64,000 nucleotides of DNA. Origin: Haloflavibacter putidus. GTDB taxonomy: Bacteria; Bacteroidota; Bacteroidia; Flavobacteriales; Flavobacteriaceae. A program made the position numbers and the translations under genes. Positions 1 to 6,853 of the stretch are shown piece by piece; the first letter of the stretch is position 1, and every line of letters starts with the position of its first letter. The stretch is from assembly GCF_006546625.1 (NCBI RefSeq), contig NZ_VIAR01000002.1, positions 186,001 through 250,000 on the forward strand, in the 5' to 3' direction. Under the pieces are notes generated by a model. That model saw nothing but the letters and a program-made list of their open reading frames with translations. It had not been told where the DNA came from and searched no databases.

Positions 1-1
1 T

Positions 2-427
2 AAGGAGTTTAAAGAGTTTGCCATAAAAGGTAATATGATAGATATTGCCGTTGGGGTAATAATTGGGGCCGCTTTTAACAAGGTTATAGATGTTCTGGTA
101 AAAAAAATTATGATGCCGCCACTGTCTATGCTTACCAGTGGTATTAATTATGAAGACAAAAAGTTAATACTACAAGAAGCGGTAGAAGTAAACGGCGAGA
201 TTACTTCGCCGGCCATTGCCATAGAATATGGTGAGTTATTTACTGCTTTTTTAAACTTTTTAATAATTGCTTTTGTGGTTTTTATGGTAATCCGGGCAAT
301 GAACAGACTTCGTAAAAACGCACAAGATCCCGAAAACAAAAAGACCGTTACCCCAAAAGACATCGAACTTTTATCGGACTTAAAAAACCTTATGCACGAG
401 CAAAACGAACTTTTAAAGAAGAAGTAG
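2..427 (+). CDS. mscL: Large-conductance mechanosensitive channel MscL (5' end outside window)
   Basis: Forms the homopentameric inner-membrane channel that opens under hypo-osmotic stress. The frame is open from base 2 and begins with KEFKEFAIKGNM, the conserved N-terminal amphipathic helix of MscL, so only about 2-4 residues lie outside the window and the ATG at 35 is internal. The first membrane helix follows (AVGVIIGAAFNKVID), then a periplasmic loop, the second helix (LFTAFLNFLIIAFVVFMVIR) and a charged C-terminal helix ending in LLKKK. The length of about 143 residues is normal. The last eight codons and the bases just after the stop recur at 1280-1342 as an imperfect direct repeat, so something has been inserted or duplicated at this 3' end. 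Confidence 0.96.
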   Translation, partial: KEFKEFAIKGNMIDIAVGVIIGAAFNKVIDVLVKKIMMPPLSMLTSGINYEDKKLILQEAVEVNGEITSPAIAIEYGELFTAFLNFLIIAFVVFMVIRAMNRLRKNAQDPENKKTVTPKDIELLSDLKNLMHEQNELLKKK

Positions 428-463
428 GTTGGATTTTATGAGGTGTTGGACATAATTTAAAAC
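401..463 (+). repeat. Imperfect 63-bp direct repeat, copy 1 (mscL 3' end)
   Basis: Bases 401-463 cover the last mscL codons and the following intergenic bases. They match 1280-1342 with five or six differences (for example 409, 439 and 450-452) at a constant offset of 879 bp. Similarity ends abruptly upstream of 401. The pair brackets the CPBP protease gene, as an attachment-site or cassette-junction duplication would. Confidence 0.8.
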
Positions 464-474
464 CAACCAAGTAA

Positions 475-1191
475 ATGATAGGAATTTTAGTCGCAATTGC
501 CATTTCTTGGTTACTTCTATACTTAATAGAAAAGAAGAATATTTTAGCATTAGGATTTCTTCCAATTGCAAAAAGGTTAAAACAATTCTTAATCGGATTT
601 TTAATAACTGGAATACTTTGCGTTCTTGACCAATTTTTAGAATCATATCTAAAATCATCAACTTGGATTCTGAACGAAGATATTACTGGCGGGATTATTT
701 TAAAATCATTTTGGTGGGATGTTAAATCCGTATTGACAGAAGAATTAATTTTTCGTGGAGCTTTGCTGTATATTCTAATTCAAAAAATTGGCTCACGTAA
801 AAGTATATTGATTTCCGCCATTGCATTCGGAGTTTATCATTGGTTCTCTTTTGGAGTTTTAGGAAATATAATGGCAATGATTTTAGTTTTTATCGGGACT
901 GGGCTAATGGGCTATGCTTGGGCTTGGGCTTTCTCGAAAACCAAATCGATAATGCTACCTTTCGGACTTCATTTAGGCTGGAATTTTATTTATAACACTA
1001 TATTTTCAAACGGACCATTAGGCGAATTGATGTTTATTTCAAAAGGCGGAAATGAATTAACTGATTGGATTTCACTGCTAAACTTTGTTAGTGGTTTAGT
1101 AATAGTTCCAATTTTAATTTTATTTTATGTCAAGTATTTTGTGAAAGACGAAACAAAACTAAATACAGGAGCGAAGAAAAAATATGCTTAA
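475..1191 (+). CDS. CPBP family intramembrane metalloprotease (CAAX protease-like)
   Basis: Multi-pass membrane protein of the CPBP / type II CAAX protease (ABI) family. It has the family motifs in order: EE-x3-R (E89, E90, R94 in TEELIFRG), a His in YHWFSFG (H122), and the third motif GLHLGWN (H166). These His and Glu residues form the metal and catalytic site in the family. Bacterial members serve in bacteriocin self-immunity, peptide maturation or unknown roles, and the sequence does not say which. About seven hydrophobic segments are visible in 238 residues. The gene stands alone between the two 63-bp repeats and its stop runs straight into AT-rich non-coding sequence, which suggests a mobile or cassette origin. 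Confidence 0.85.
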   Translation: MIGILVAIAISWLLLYLIEKKNILALGFLPIAKRLKQFLIGFLITGILCVLDQFLESYLKSSTWILNEDITGGIILKSFWWDVKSVLTEELIFRGALLYILIQKIGSRKSILISAIAFGVYHWFSFGVLGNIMAMILVFIGTGLMGYAWAWAFSKTKSIMLPFGLHLGWNFIYNTIFSNGPLGELMFISKGGNELTDWISLLNFVSGLVIVPILILFYVKYFVKDETKLNTGAKKKYA

Positions 1192-1234
1192 CACCATACA
1201 AACACGCGTTCACCATATTAAAACGCTATGTAGG

Positions 1235-1273
1235 ATAAAAAAGTAAATCAAAAACACCAAACATCACTCCATC
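1235..1273 (+). repeat. 39-bp identical direct repeat, copy 1
   Basis: Bases 1235-1273 are identical to 2668-2706, and weaker similarity continues about 15 bases upstream (a GCT-GTA-like stretch). The two copies bracket the frameshifted membrane-protein gene and the secreted-protein gene. Copy 1 runs directly into copy 2 of the 63-bp repeat, so this spot is a composite junction. In one frame both copies read KKVNQKHQTSLH, so they may be remnants of a coding sequence. Confidence 0.85.
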
Positions 1274-1279
1274 CAAGAG

Positions 1280-1342
1280 TAAAACGAGCTTTTAAAGAAG
1301 AAGTAGGTTGGATTTTAGGAGGTGTTGGTATTAATTTAAAAC
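1280..1342 (+). repeat. Imperfect 63-bp direct repeat, copy 2
   Basis: Second copy of the mscL 3'-end sequence at 401-463. In a frame different from mscL this copy reads RAFKEEVGWILGGVG and stays open to a stop near 1355. In copy 1 the same frame is closed by TGA. Copy 2 may therefore be nearer to the original sequence of a lost downstream gene. Confidence 0.78.
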
Positions 1343-1349
1343 TTAAAAT

Positions 1350-1783
1350 ATGGAAATAATTAATACAAATATTGGATGGTTGATTTTCATCGCTATTACA
1401 GCATCTATATTTATTTATAAAAAAGCACAAAAAGCCCCGATGTTAATACGTGTAAATTTGAAACAACTAAAAAAATTAAAGGTTTACCTCACGATAATTT
1501 AAACCTTATCAAGCAGGCTTTGAAAAATGCTGGTTTTAATAAAGTTGGAATCGATGAGGATAAAAACTGTTTTTACGCGAAAACTACATTTTCAATGTCC
1601 TCATTTCTTGAATATATCGAAATATCCTATCAAAATACTCAAAATAAAACTGAATTAAAGTTTAAATCTATATGTGCTTTACCTACTCAGATTTATGATT
1701 GGGGAAAAAATAAAAGAAACTTTGAAAGGTTCGAAAAAGAGATAGATCAGCTACTCAGTGTTAATAAAACTTCTTTATCTTAA
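1350..1783 (+). pseudogene. Small membrane-anchored protein of unknown function, broken by a -1 frameshift
   Basis: An ATG at 1350 opens a 50-residue frame with one N-terminal membrane helix (GWLIFIAITASIFIYKK) that ends at 1502. A second frame, open from about 1421 to 1783, has no good start of its own (only a TTG at 1520) and continues naturally from the first: residues KKAQKAP would be followed by DVNTCKFETTKKIKG. The switch falls in the C-run at 1435-1438 (GCCCCGA). One extra C there would give a single protein of about 144 residues with a membrane anchor and a soluble domain. This could be a true pseudogene, a slippage site or a sequencing error. I do not recognise the family. Confidence 0.6.
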
Positions 1784-1953
1784 ATTTGGAGTTTTAGAAG
1801 TTTAAAGGTGAAAACTTAAAAAATCGGCTTGTGCTTAGCCAAAAAATAATAGCTAACTATCACTATATTAGATACATAAAAGAGCGTTACGCGTCATTTA
1901 AATGAAGTTATTTCCCGAAATAGGTTAACCGAAAATTAATAAATAAAACTAGT

Positions 1954-2580
1954 ATGAAAATAATATTCTTAATTCTGACTTTACTATTCACACAACTATT
2001 TTATTCGCAAGTTGAAATTCAGGAAGACAACCTGACCATTGAATACAAAAAAAATAACAAAGCGGGTTTGATGGTAGGCATGGGAAACATAACCAATGTT
2101 TATTCCAAATCGAAAAAGTTGATCCAATACAGAATTAAAGTTAGAATTGAGATGATCGATAATGAAAAAAGACCTTTTGATCCTAACAAGTTTTCAATTG
2201 TAGATGAGCAAAATAAAATACGATTAAGACCAGTTGATATAGCCAATTCAAATTATTTAAATCAATGGCATTTGAATAGATTGATTAAGAATAAGCCCAA
2301 TTACAAATCTTTAGAAGATAAATATAAACCAGATATAAAAGATACATTTTTAGATTATGAATTCGAAGGTGTTACAAATGTATGTATACCAATAAACTAC
2401 GAGGCTTACGATAAATTTAAAATAAGTTTAAAAAACCCTAAAACAGTAGCTCACGAATCTTATTTTGAGCCTAGAGATTTTAGGAAACAAAACTTAAATT
2501 TATATTTTTTCATACCAGTAAATTCGGAGATAACTACTCTTTTCTATGGAAATAAAAAAATTGCAGATATAAAATTTTAA
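1954..2580 (+). CDS. Secreted protein of unknown function
   Basis: 208 residues beginning with a clear type I signal peptide (MKIIFLILTLLFTQLFYSQ, cleavage likely after the first 18-19 residues), so it is probably periplasmic or exported. There is no lipobox and no further membrane segment. The mature part is polar and beta-rich, with a short GLMVGMGN stretch near the N-terminus. I do not recognise a domain. It lies in the repeat-bounded accessory block, with a 170-base non-coding gap before it and the second 39-bp repeat about 90 bases after it. Codon use looks like that of its neighbours. Confidence 0.7.
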   Translation: MKIIFLILTLLFTQLFYSQVEIQEDNLTIEYKKNNKAGLMVGMGNITNVYSKSKKLIQYRIKVRIEMIDNEKRPFDPNKFSIVDEQNKIRLRPVDIANSNYLNQWHLNRLIKNKPNYKSLEDKYKPDIKDTFLDYEFEGVTNVCIPINYEAYDKFKISLKNPKTVAHESYFEPRDFRKQNLNLYFFIPVNSEITTLFYGNKKIADIKF

Positions 2581-2667
2581 TAAGAATATTTAATGACAAG
2601 AAATAAACCGGTTTAAATTCAAAGCATTAACCACAAACCTTTATAATCCACAAAATCGCTGTAAGCA

Positions 2668-2706
2668 ATAAAAAAGTAAATCAAAAACACCAAACATCAC
2701 TCCATC
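2668..2706 (+). repeat. 39-bp identical direct repeat, copy 2
   Basis: Identical to 1235-1273. It lies between the secreted-protein gene (ends 2580) and the convergent lipoprotein gene (ends 2770). It marks the right-hand edge of the accessory block; sequence after 2770 looks like ordinary chromosomal genes. Confidence 0.85.
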
Positions 2707-2769
2707 TGCAAGCAAAACGTTTTTTTACAATAAAAGAATTTCAGATGAGCTAGAATCTTGCTAAAAAAC

Positions 2770-3144
2770 TTATTTCACTTTTCTGGCTGTTCCTTTTTGT
2801 TTATTATCGTCGCCTACAATAGAAAATTCAAAAGTATAAGTGTCGCCATCTGTGGTAAGAATTTTCATATGCAAAGGCTTTTCTTCTGCCATATTTTTTG
2901 GGTTCATGTTTTTTAAGATATACTCGCAGTCGTTTATCCATCTTACCGAAGAAGAATCTACGTGATCTTTAAAATAATCAATCTCCATCGTATCGTTACG
3001 CACAAAAGTAGTTTTTACAAGCTCGCCGTTTAGGTAAGATTCAAACTCAAAAGCTCCGGTTTTAAATTTGGCACAATTTCTTTCGGGACTGTAACAGGCA
3101 GTTACCAACAAACACAACAACAAAAGGTAAAGAATTCTTTGCAT
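2770..3144 (-). CDS. Small lipoprotein of unknown function
   Basis: 124 residues with a lipoprotein signal peptide: hydrophobic stretch ILYLLLLCLLVTAC with the lipid-attachment Cys at about position 17. The mature protein is small and beta-rich (RNCAKFKTGAFEFESYLNG ... RWINDCEYILKNMNPKN). From memory, similar short proteins are common in Flavobacteriaceae and some database entries carry the implausible name DNA topoisomerase IV; nothing here resembles a topoisomerase. It ends close to the accessory block and starts 38 bases after the XRE regulator gene on the same strand, so the two may be co-transcribed. Confidence 0.75.
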   Translation of the reverse strand: MQRILYLLLLCLLVTACYSPERNCAKFKTGAFEFESYLNGELVKTTFVRNDTMEIDYFKDHVDSSSVRWINDCEYILKNMNPKNMAEEKPLHMKILTTDGDTYTFEFSIVGDDNKQKGTARKVK

Positions 3145-3182
3145 TTACTTTTTAGACAAAGGTAGCATTTAGTTTATAATTT

Positions 3183-3590
3183 TCAATTCTCAAATGCATC
3201 AAAGCTACCGTCTTTATAAAATATAACAATTTTCTGAATTTCTTTTTGTTTTTTGTTTTCCGTAGGAATGGAAGAAGGCAATTGTGCGGAAGAAGAAATT
3301 GGAGTAGGAGCAACTTTTTGGTTTTCTTTTTCTCTTTCTGCTGTTCCGTTTTTGGAAGCAGCATCGGGCGGAAAATTTCCTTTTCCGTTCAGCAACCAAT
3401 ACAATTCTACTTCCGGAAAAGTTTTGATGACTTTCATTACAAAATCTAAACTCGGTTTATTTCTTCCGGAAAGCAAATGTGAAATAGAGGAGCGGCCAAC
3501 GTTTATTTTATCGGCAAAAGCCGCAGCAGAGATATCGTAATACTGCATTATTTTTTCTAATCGTTTTGTAAACTCCTTGCTGTTTACCAT
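3183..3590 (-). CDS. XRE-family helix-turn-helix transcriptional regulator
   Basis: 135 residues. The N-terminal 70 residues form a Cro/CI-type HTH: residues about 20-45 (ISAAAFADKINVGRSSISHL) contain the two DNA-contact helices, followed by SGRNKPSLDFVMKVIKTFP and a YWLLNGKG turn typical of this family. A low-complexity linker rich in Lys, Glu and Ser leads to a short C-terminal strand pair (IVIFYKDGSFDAF). It is divergent from the M14 peptidase gene. The shared intergenic region holds three TTTACA-type palindromes, one of them 28 bases upstream of this gene, so autoregulation and control of the peptidase are likely. Confidence 0.9.
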   Translation of the reverse strand: MVNSKEFTKRLEKIMQYYDISAAAFADKINVGRSSISHLLSGRNKPSLDFVMKVIKTFPEVELYWLLNGKGNFPPDAASKNGTAEREKENQKVAPTPISSSAQLPSSIPTENKKQKEIQKIVIFYKDGSFDAFEN

Positions 3591-3617
3591 TGTAAAATTA
3601 TTTAGTCGGTAATGATA

Positions 3618-3631
3618 TTTACAAATGTAAC
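3618..3631. promoter_or_regulatory. Palindromic operator candidate O1
   Basis: TTTACAAATGTAAC, a near-perfect TTTACA-nn-TGTAAA palindrome 28-41 bases upstream of the XRE regulator start, where it could cover that gene's promoter. Confidence 0.6.
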
Positions 3632-3793
3632 ACGTTTAATTCAATAAACAAAATAGTTTTATAAATGGTTATCACGGTTAAATTTAAACTTTATGTAAAT
3701 ACCTTTAATTTATTAAATGACAGCTATTTAAAGATAAAATAACTGTATTTAGGATAAATTCCAGTGCCAATTAGTTTTTGCAAGAGCTTTGAG

Positions 3794-3807
3794 TTTACAA
3801 TTGTAAA
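3794..3807. promoter_or_regulatory. Palindromic operator candidate O2
   Basis: TTTACAATTGTAAA, a perfect 14-bp palindrome with the same half-site as O1 and O3, centred 34 bases (about three helical turns) upstream of the centre of O3. Confidence 0.65.
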
Positions 3808-3827
3808 TGAGAGGCTGATTTGATTCG

Positions 3828-3841
3828 TTTACATTTGTAAA
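3828..3841. promoter_or_regulatory. Palindromic operator candidate O3, overlapping a -33 box
   Basis: TTTACATTTGTAAA. Half-sites are perfect and only the central two bases break symmetry. It contains the TTTG at 3834-3837 that serves as the -33 element of the peptidase promoter, so a bound repressor would block the sigma factor. Confidence 0.65.
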
Positions 3842-3861
3842 TTTAAGATTGTTTACTTTTG
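3834..3861 (+). promoter_or_regulatory. Bacteroidota-type promoter of the M14 peptidase gene
   Basis: TTTG at 3834-3837, a 16-base spacer and TACTTTTG (exact TAnnTTTG) at 3854-3861. Only six bases separate the box from the ATG at 3868, so the transcript would be leaderless or nearly so. Confidence 0.65.
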
Positions 3862-3867
3862 TGAAAT

Positions 3868-5019
3868 ATGGAAAGAGCGCATTATTTACAAGATTATACT
3901 AAGTACAAATTAACCGCGATAGAAGGCAGGTATTTTCCTTATCAAGAACTACAGAAAAATATAGAAGCTTATCAAACTGCTTTTAGTTTACAACAAATTG
4001 GTGAGTCGGTTTTAAAACAACCTATTTTTAAATTGCAAATTGGTAATGGAAAGAAAAAGGTTTTGCTTTGGTCGCAAATGCACGGAAACGAAACTACAAG
4101 TACCAAAGCTTTATTAGATGTTATCAATTACTTTAAATTCCGTAAAGCGCAACTTAAAGGTTTTTTAGCAACTGTTAGTTTACATATTATTCCCGTTTTA
4201 AATCCAGATGGTTGCAATGCTTATACGCGTGTAAATGCCAACAATGTAGATTTAAACCGCGATGCCAAGAACCTTTCGCAACCGGAAAGCAAGATTTTAA
4301 AGCAACAATTCGAAAAAATTAAACCGGATTATTGTTTTAACCTACACGACCAGCGCAGTATTTTTAGCGTAGGCTGGTTGTCCAATACCGCTGCGTTATC
4401 TTTTTTGTCGCCGGCAGCAGATGCAGAAAAAACGGTACCAGCTAACAGACTGAAGGCAATGCAGCTTATTAGTGGCATAAACGATGTTTTACAAGAATAC
4501 ATTCCGAATAAAATAGGTCGTTATGACGATACTTTTAATGCTAATTGCGTGGGCGATAGTTTTCAAACTCGTGGCGCTACTACCATACTTTTTGAAGCCG
4601 GCCATTTAGATACAGATTATAAACGCGAGAATACTAGAAAATACTGTTGTTTTGCAATATTAGAGGCCTTAAATCTAATTTATCAAAATTCGTATAAAAG
4701 CTATAAGGTAGAAAATTATGAAGCTATTCCGCAAAATCAAAAATTATTTTTAGATGTAATTATAAGAAATATACACTATCAAAATAAAATTACCGATGTT
4801 GGCATTCATTATAAAGAATGTTTGTTGGGAAATAAGTTGAAGTTTTTGCCGTTTATTAAACACATAAATAATTTAGAATCTTATTATGGACACCGCGAAA
4901 TAGACGCTAACCGCACAAAAATCGTTGTCAATAATACAGATTGTTTTTATTTAGGTACTGAAATTCAGAATTTAGCAATAGAAAATGGATATTTACCGAT
5001 TAATTTAACAATTACTTAG
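3868..5019 (+). CDS. M14 family zinc carboxypeptidase-like peptidase
   Basis: 383 residues with the M14 metallocarboxypeptidase fold signature. The HxxE zinc pair is in MHGNET (H72, E75), substrate-contact residues are in NNVDLNRD (R131), the third zinc ligand is in CFNLHDQ (H160), and a catalytic Glu is probable in ILFEAGH (E243). There is no signal peptide, so it acts in the cytoplasm, perhaps on peptides or amidated metabolites. It resembles the DUF2817/succinylglutamate-desuccinylase-like side of M14 more than digestive carboxypeptidases. It is divergent from the XRE regulator, and the operators between them suggest regulated expression. The ATG at 3868 fits the promoter spacing. Confidence 0.85.
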   Translation: MERAHYLQDYTKYKLTAIEGRYFPYQELQKNIEAYQTAFSLQQIGESVLKQPIFKLQIGNGKKKVLLWSQMHGNETTSTKALLDVINYFKFRKAQLKGFLATVSLHIIPVLNPDGCNAYTRVNANNVDLNRDAKNLSQPESKILKQQFEKIKPDYCFNLHDQRSIFSVGWLSNTAALSFLSPAADAEKTVPANRLKAMQLISGINDVLQEYIPNKIGRYDDTFNANCVGDSFQTRGATTILFEAGHLDTDYKRENTRKYCCFAILEALNLIYQNSYKSYKVENYEAIPQNQKLFLDVIIRNIHYQNKITDVGIHYKECLLGNKLKFLPFIKHINNLESYYGHREIDANRTKIVVNNTDCFYLGTEIQNLAIENGYLPINLTIT

Positions 5020-5031
5020 ATTTTTATCGTG

Positions 5032-5059
5032 TTTGTTGAATAAAATTGTTTTATTTTTG
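5032..5059 (+). promoter_or_regulatory. Bacteroidota-type promoter of the Lrp/AsnC gene
   Basis: TTTG at 5032-5035 and TATTTTTG (TAnnTTTG) at 5052-5059 with a 16-base spacer, 33 bases before the ATG at 5093. Confidence 0.55.
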
Positions 5060-5092
5060 CGTTTCGTTTTATAAATTATAATCAATATTAAA

Positions 5093-5575
5093 ATGGCAAG
5101 ATTTAAGTTAGACGAAATAGATCATAAAATTCTAGATATTTTAATAGATCAAACTCGTACCCCTTTTACAGACATTGCAAAGAAGTTAGATATTTCTGCG
5201 GGAACCGTGCATGTAAGAGTTAAGAAAATGGAGGAAGCAGGAATTATTACCGGTTCTTCTTTAAATTTGGATTATAAAAAATTAGGCTATGCATTTATAG
5301 CTTATGTAGGGGTTTTTCTACAGAAAACTTCGCAAACCAAATTTGTTTTAGAACGTATTAATGAGATTCCTTATGTTACCGTGGCACACGTTACTACCGG
5401 TAAGTTTAATATCTTTTGTAAAATTAGAGCGCGCGACACAGAGCACGCAAAGCAGGTAATTTTCCTTTTAGACGATATAGAAGGTGTATACCGTACAGAA
5501 ACTATGATATCTTTGGAAGAAAGCCTAAACGACAAAAAACGTTTAATGCATTCTATTTTTAAGGAAATCTCTTAA
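5093..5575 (+). CDS. Lrp/AsnC family transcriptional regulator
   Basis: 160 residues, the usual length for Lrp/AsnC feast/famine regulators. The N-terminal winged HTH covers about residues 6-60 (LDEIDHKILDILIDQTRTPFTDIAKKLDISAGTV), and an alpha/beta RAM/AsnC effector domain covers 65-150 with the GKFNIFCKI and DIEGVYRTETMI strands. Such proteins form octamers that bind amino acids. The specific target cannot be read from this window. The gene is monocistronic, with its own promoter and a strong terminator shared with yebC. Confidence 0.93.
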   Translation: MARFKLDEIDHKILDILIDQTRTPFTDIAKKLDISAGTVHVRVKKMEEAGIITGSSLNLDYKKLGYAFIAYVGVFLQKTSQTKFVLERINEIPYVTVAHVTTGKFNIFCKIRARDTEHAKQVIFLLDDIEGVYRTETMISLEESLNDKKRLMHSIFKEIS

Positions 5576-5596
5576 ATAATTTCTTTAAAATTTAAG

Positions 5597-5648
5597 AAAA
5601 GCTGTTTAAAATTAAATTCGTTTTCACGAAATATTTTAAACAGCTTTT
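5597..5648. terminator. Bidirectional rho-independent terminator (Lrp gene / yebC)
   Basis: A 16-bp perfect stem (AAAAGCTGTTTAAAAT at 5597-5612 pairs with 5633-5648), a 20-base loop, and a T-run after either arm. It lies between convergent genes. Confidence 0.85.
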
Positions 5649-5649
5649 T

Positions 5650-6357
5650 TTATTGCATTGTATGGTAGACGTTTTGCACGTCGTCGTCGTCTTCTATTTT
5701 TTCTAGAAGTTTGTCTACATCTTTTTGCTCTTCTTCTGTTAAGCTTTTAGTTACGGTAGGAATTCTTTCAAAACCAGAAGATATAATCTCAATATCTTTT
5801 TCTTCTAATGCTTTTTGTATGCTGCCAAAATTCTCGAAAGGAGCATAGAGTACAATTGCATCGTCTTCTTCAAAAACTTCTTCTACGCCAAAATCTATTA
5901 ATTCTAATTCTAAATCTTCTATATTTTGATTGGGCGCGTTTACTTTAAAATTGCACGTGTGGTCAAACATAAACTCTACAGAACCAGAAGTACCTAAACT
6001 CCCGTTACATTTATTAAAATATGATCGTATGTTGGCTACTGTTCTAGTATTGTTATCTGTAGCAGTTTCTATTAAAACCGCTATGCCGTGTGGCGCATAA
6101 CCTTCAAAAAGCACTTCTTTATAATCTCCTAAAGATTTATCGCTGGCGCGTTTTATGGCGCGCTCAATATTATCTTTAGGCATATTTACACTCTTGGCAT
6201 TCTGAATTACCGCACGCAATTTTGAGTTGGTATCCGGGTCCGGACCACCTTCTTTTACAGCCATCACAATATCTTTACCAATGCGGGTAAATGCTTTTGC
6301 CATTGCCGACCAGCGTTTCATTTTGCGTTCTTTTCTAAATTCAAAAGCTCTTCCCAT
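5650..6357 (-). CDS. YebC/PmpR family DNA-binding regulatory protein
   Basis: 235 residues, the full length of the YebC/TACO1 family. The N-terminal signature is present (MGRAFEFRKERKMKRWSAM, then GGPDPDTNSKLRAVI and NMPKDNIERAIKRA), followed by the acidic three-domain body (YEGYAPHG-type segment FEGYAPHGIAVLIE). YebC proteins bind DNA or act as translation factors on proline stretches; the exact role here is unknown. The C-terminal tail is strongly acidic (DDDDVQN). It is separate from ruvABC, which often accompanies yebC in other bacteria. Confidence 0.95.
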   Translation of the reverse strand: MGRAFEFRKERKMKRWSAMAKAFTRIGKDIVMAVKEGGPDPDTNSKLRAVIQNAKSVNMPKDNIERAIKRASDKSLGDYKEVLFEGYAPHGIAVLIETATDNNTRTVANIRSYFNKCNGSLGTSGSVEFMFDHTCNFKVNAPNQNIEDLELELIDFGVEEVFEEDDAIVLYAPFENFGSIQKALEEKDIEIISSGFERIPTVTKSLTEEEQKDVDKLLEKIEDDDDVQNVYHTMQ

Positions 6358-6385
6358 AGTAAATTTATTTGTCGGTAAAAATATA

Positions 6386-6425
6386 AAAAAAGCGTTTAGG
6401 AAAATATTATTCCAAACGCTTTTTT
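6386..6425 (-). terminator. Rho-independent terminator
   Basis: The stem AAAAAAGCGTTT(A)GGAA pairs with TTCCAAACGCTTTTTT around a short AT loop, with one bulged base. It lies downstream of the pterin dehydratase gene on the minus strand and upstream of yebC. Confidence 0.8.
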
Positions 6426-6494
6426 ATAACAGATTCTTGAACTCTCATCAGCGATTTTCCTTTTAAAATCACTCATTAATTCAAAAAAAAAATA

Positions 6495-6782
6495 TTATTC
6501 CGTATCTATAATAGATTCGATGGTTTTTGCCATTTTAAAATCTTTTTCCGTAACGCCACCTGCATCATGACTGGTTAGGCTAATACTTAGCGTGTTGTAC
6601 ACATTTGTCCACTCTGGATGATGTTGTTGCGCTTCTGCTTCAAAAGCAATACGCGTCATAATGCTAAAGGTTTCTTTAAAGTCTTCAAACTCTAATTTTG
6701 TATGAATGGCATTATCGTTAAACTGCCAACCATCTAAATCTTTTAATTTTTCTGATATTTGCTTTTCGCTTAATGTACTCAT
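6495..6782 (-). CDS. phhB: 4a-hydroxytetrahydrobiopterin dehydratase (pterin carbinolamine dehydratase)
   Basis: 95 residues, the normal size for PCD/DCoH. The active-site signature QQHHPEW (H54, H55, P56) and the second motif TSHDAGGVT (H72) are intact. The enzyme dehydrates the 4a-carbinolamine made by aromatic amino-acid hydroxylases, regenerating tetrahydrobiopterin in the cytosol. No phenylalanine hydroxylase lies nearby. In other bacteria PCD also serves molybdopterin metabolism, so the partner is open. The ATG at 6782 is the only sensible start. Confidence 0.94.
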   Translation of the reverse strand: MSTLSEKQISEKLKDLDGWQFNDNAIHTKLEFEDFKETFSIMTRIAFEAEAQQHHPEWTNVYNTLSISLTSHDAGGVTEKDFKMAKTIESIIDTE

Positions 6783-6853
6783 AGCTGTTTTTTATGTATA
6801 AGGTATAAATTTATGCTACTCTCTAAAAAGATTACTTTTTATTTAATACTAAA

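Noticed and set aside
401-2706. Insertion sequence or transposon in the accessory block
   Set aside because: No transposase, integrase or terminal inverted repeats; only direct repeats.
2770-3144. DNA topoisomerase IV (name recalled for homologues)
   Set aside because: A 124-residue lipoprotein with a lipobox cannot be a topoisomerase.
3246-3540. Open frames on the + strand opposite the XRE regulator gene
   Set aside because: Low-complexity antisense frames; the minus-strand HTH protein is clearly the real gene.
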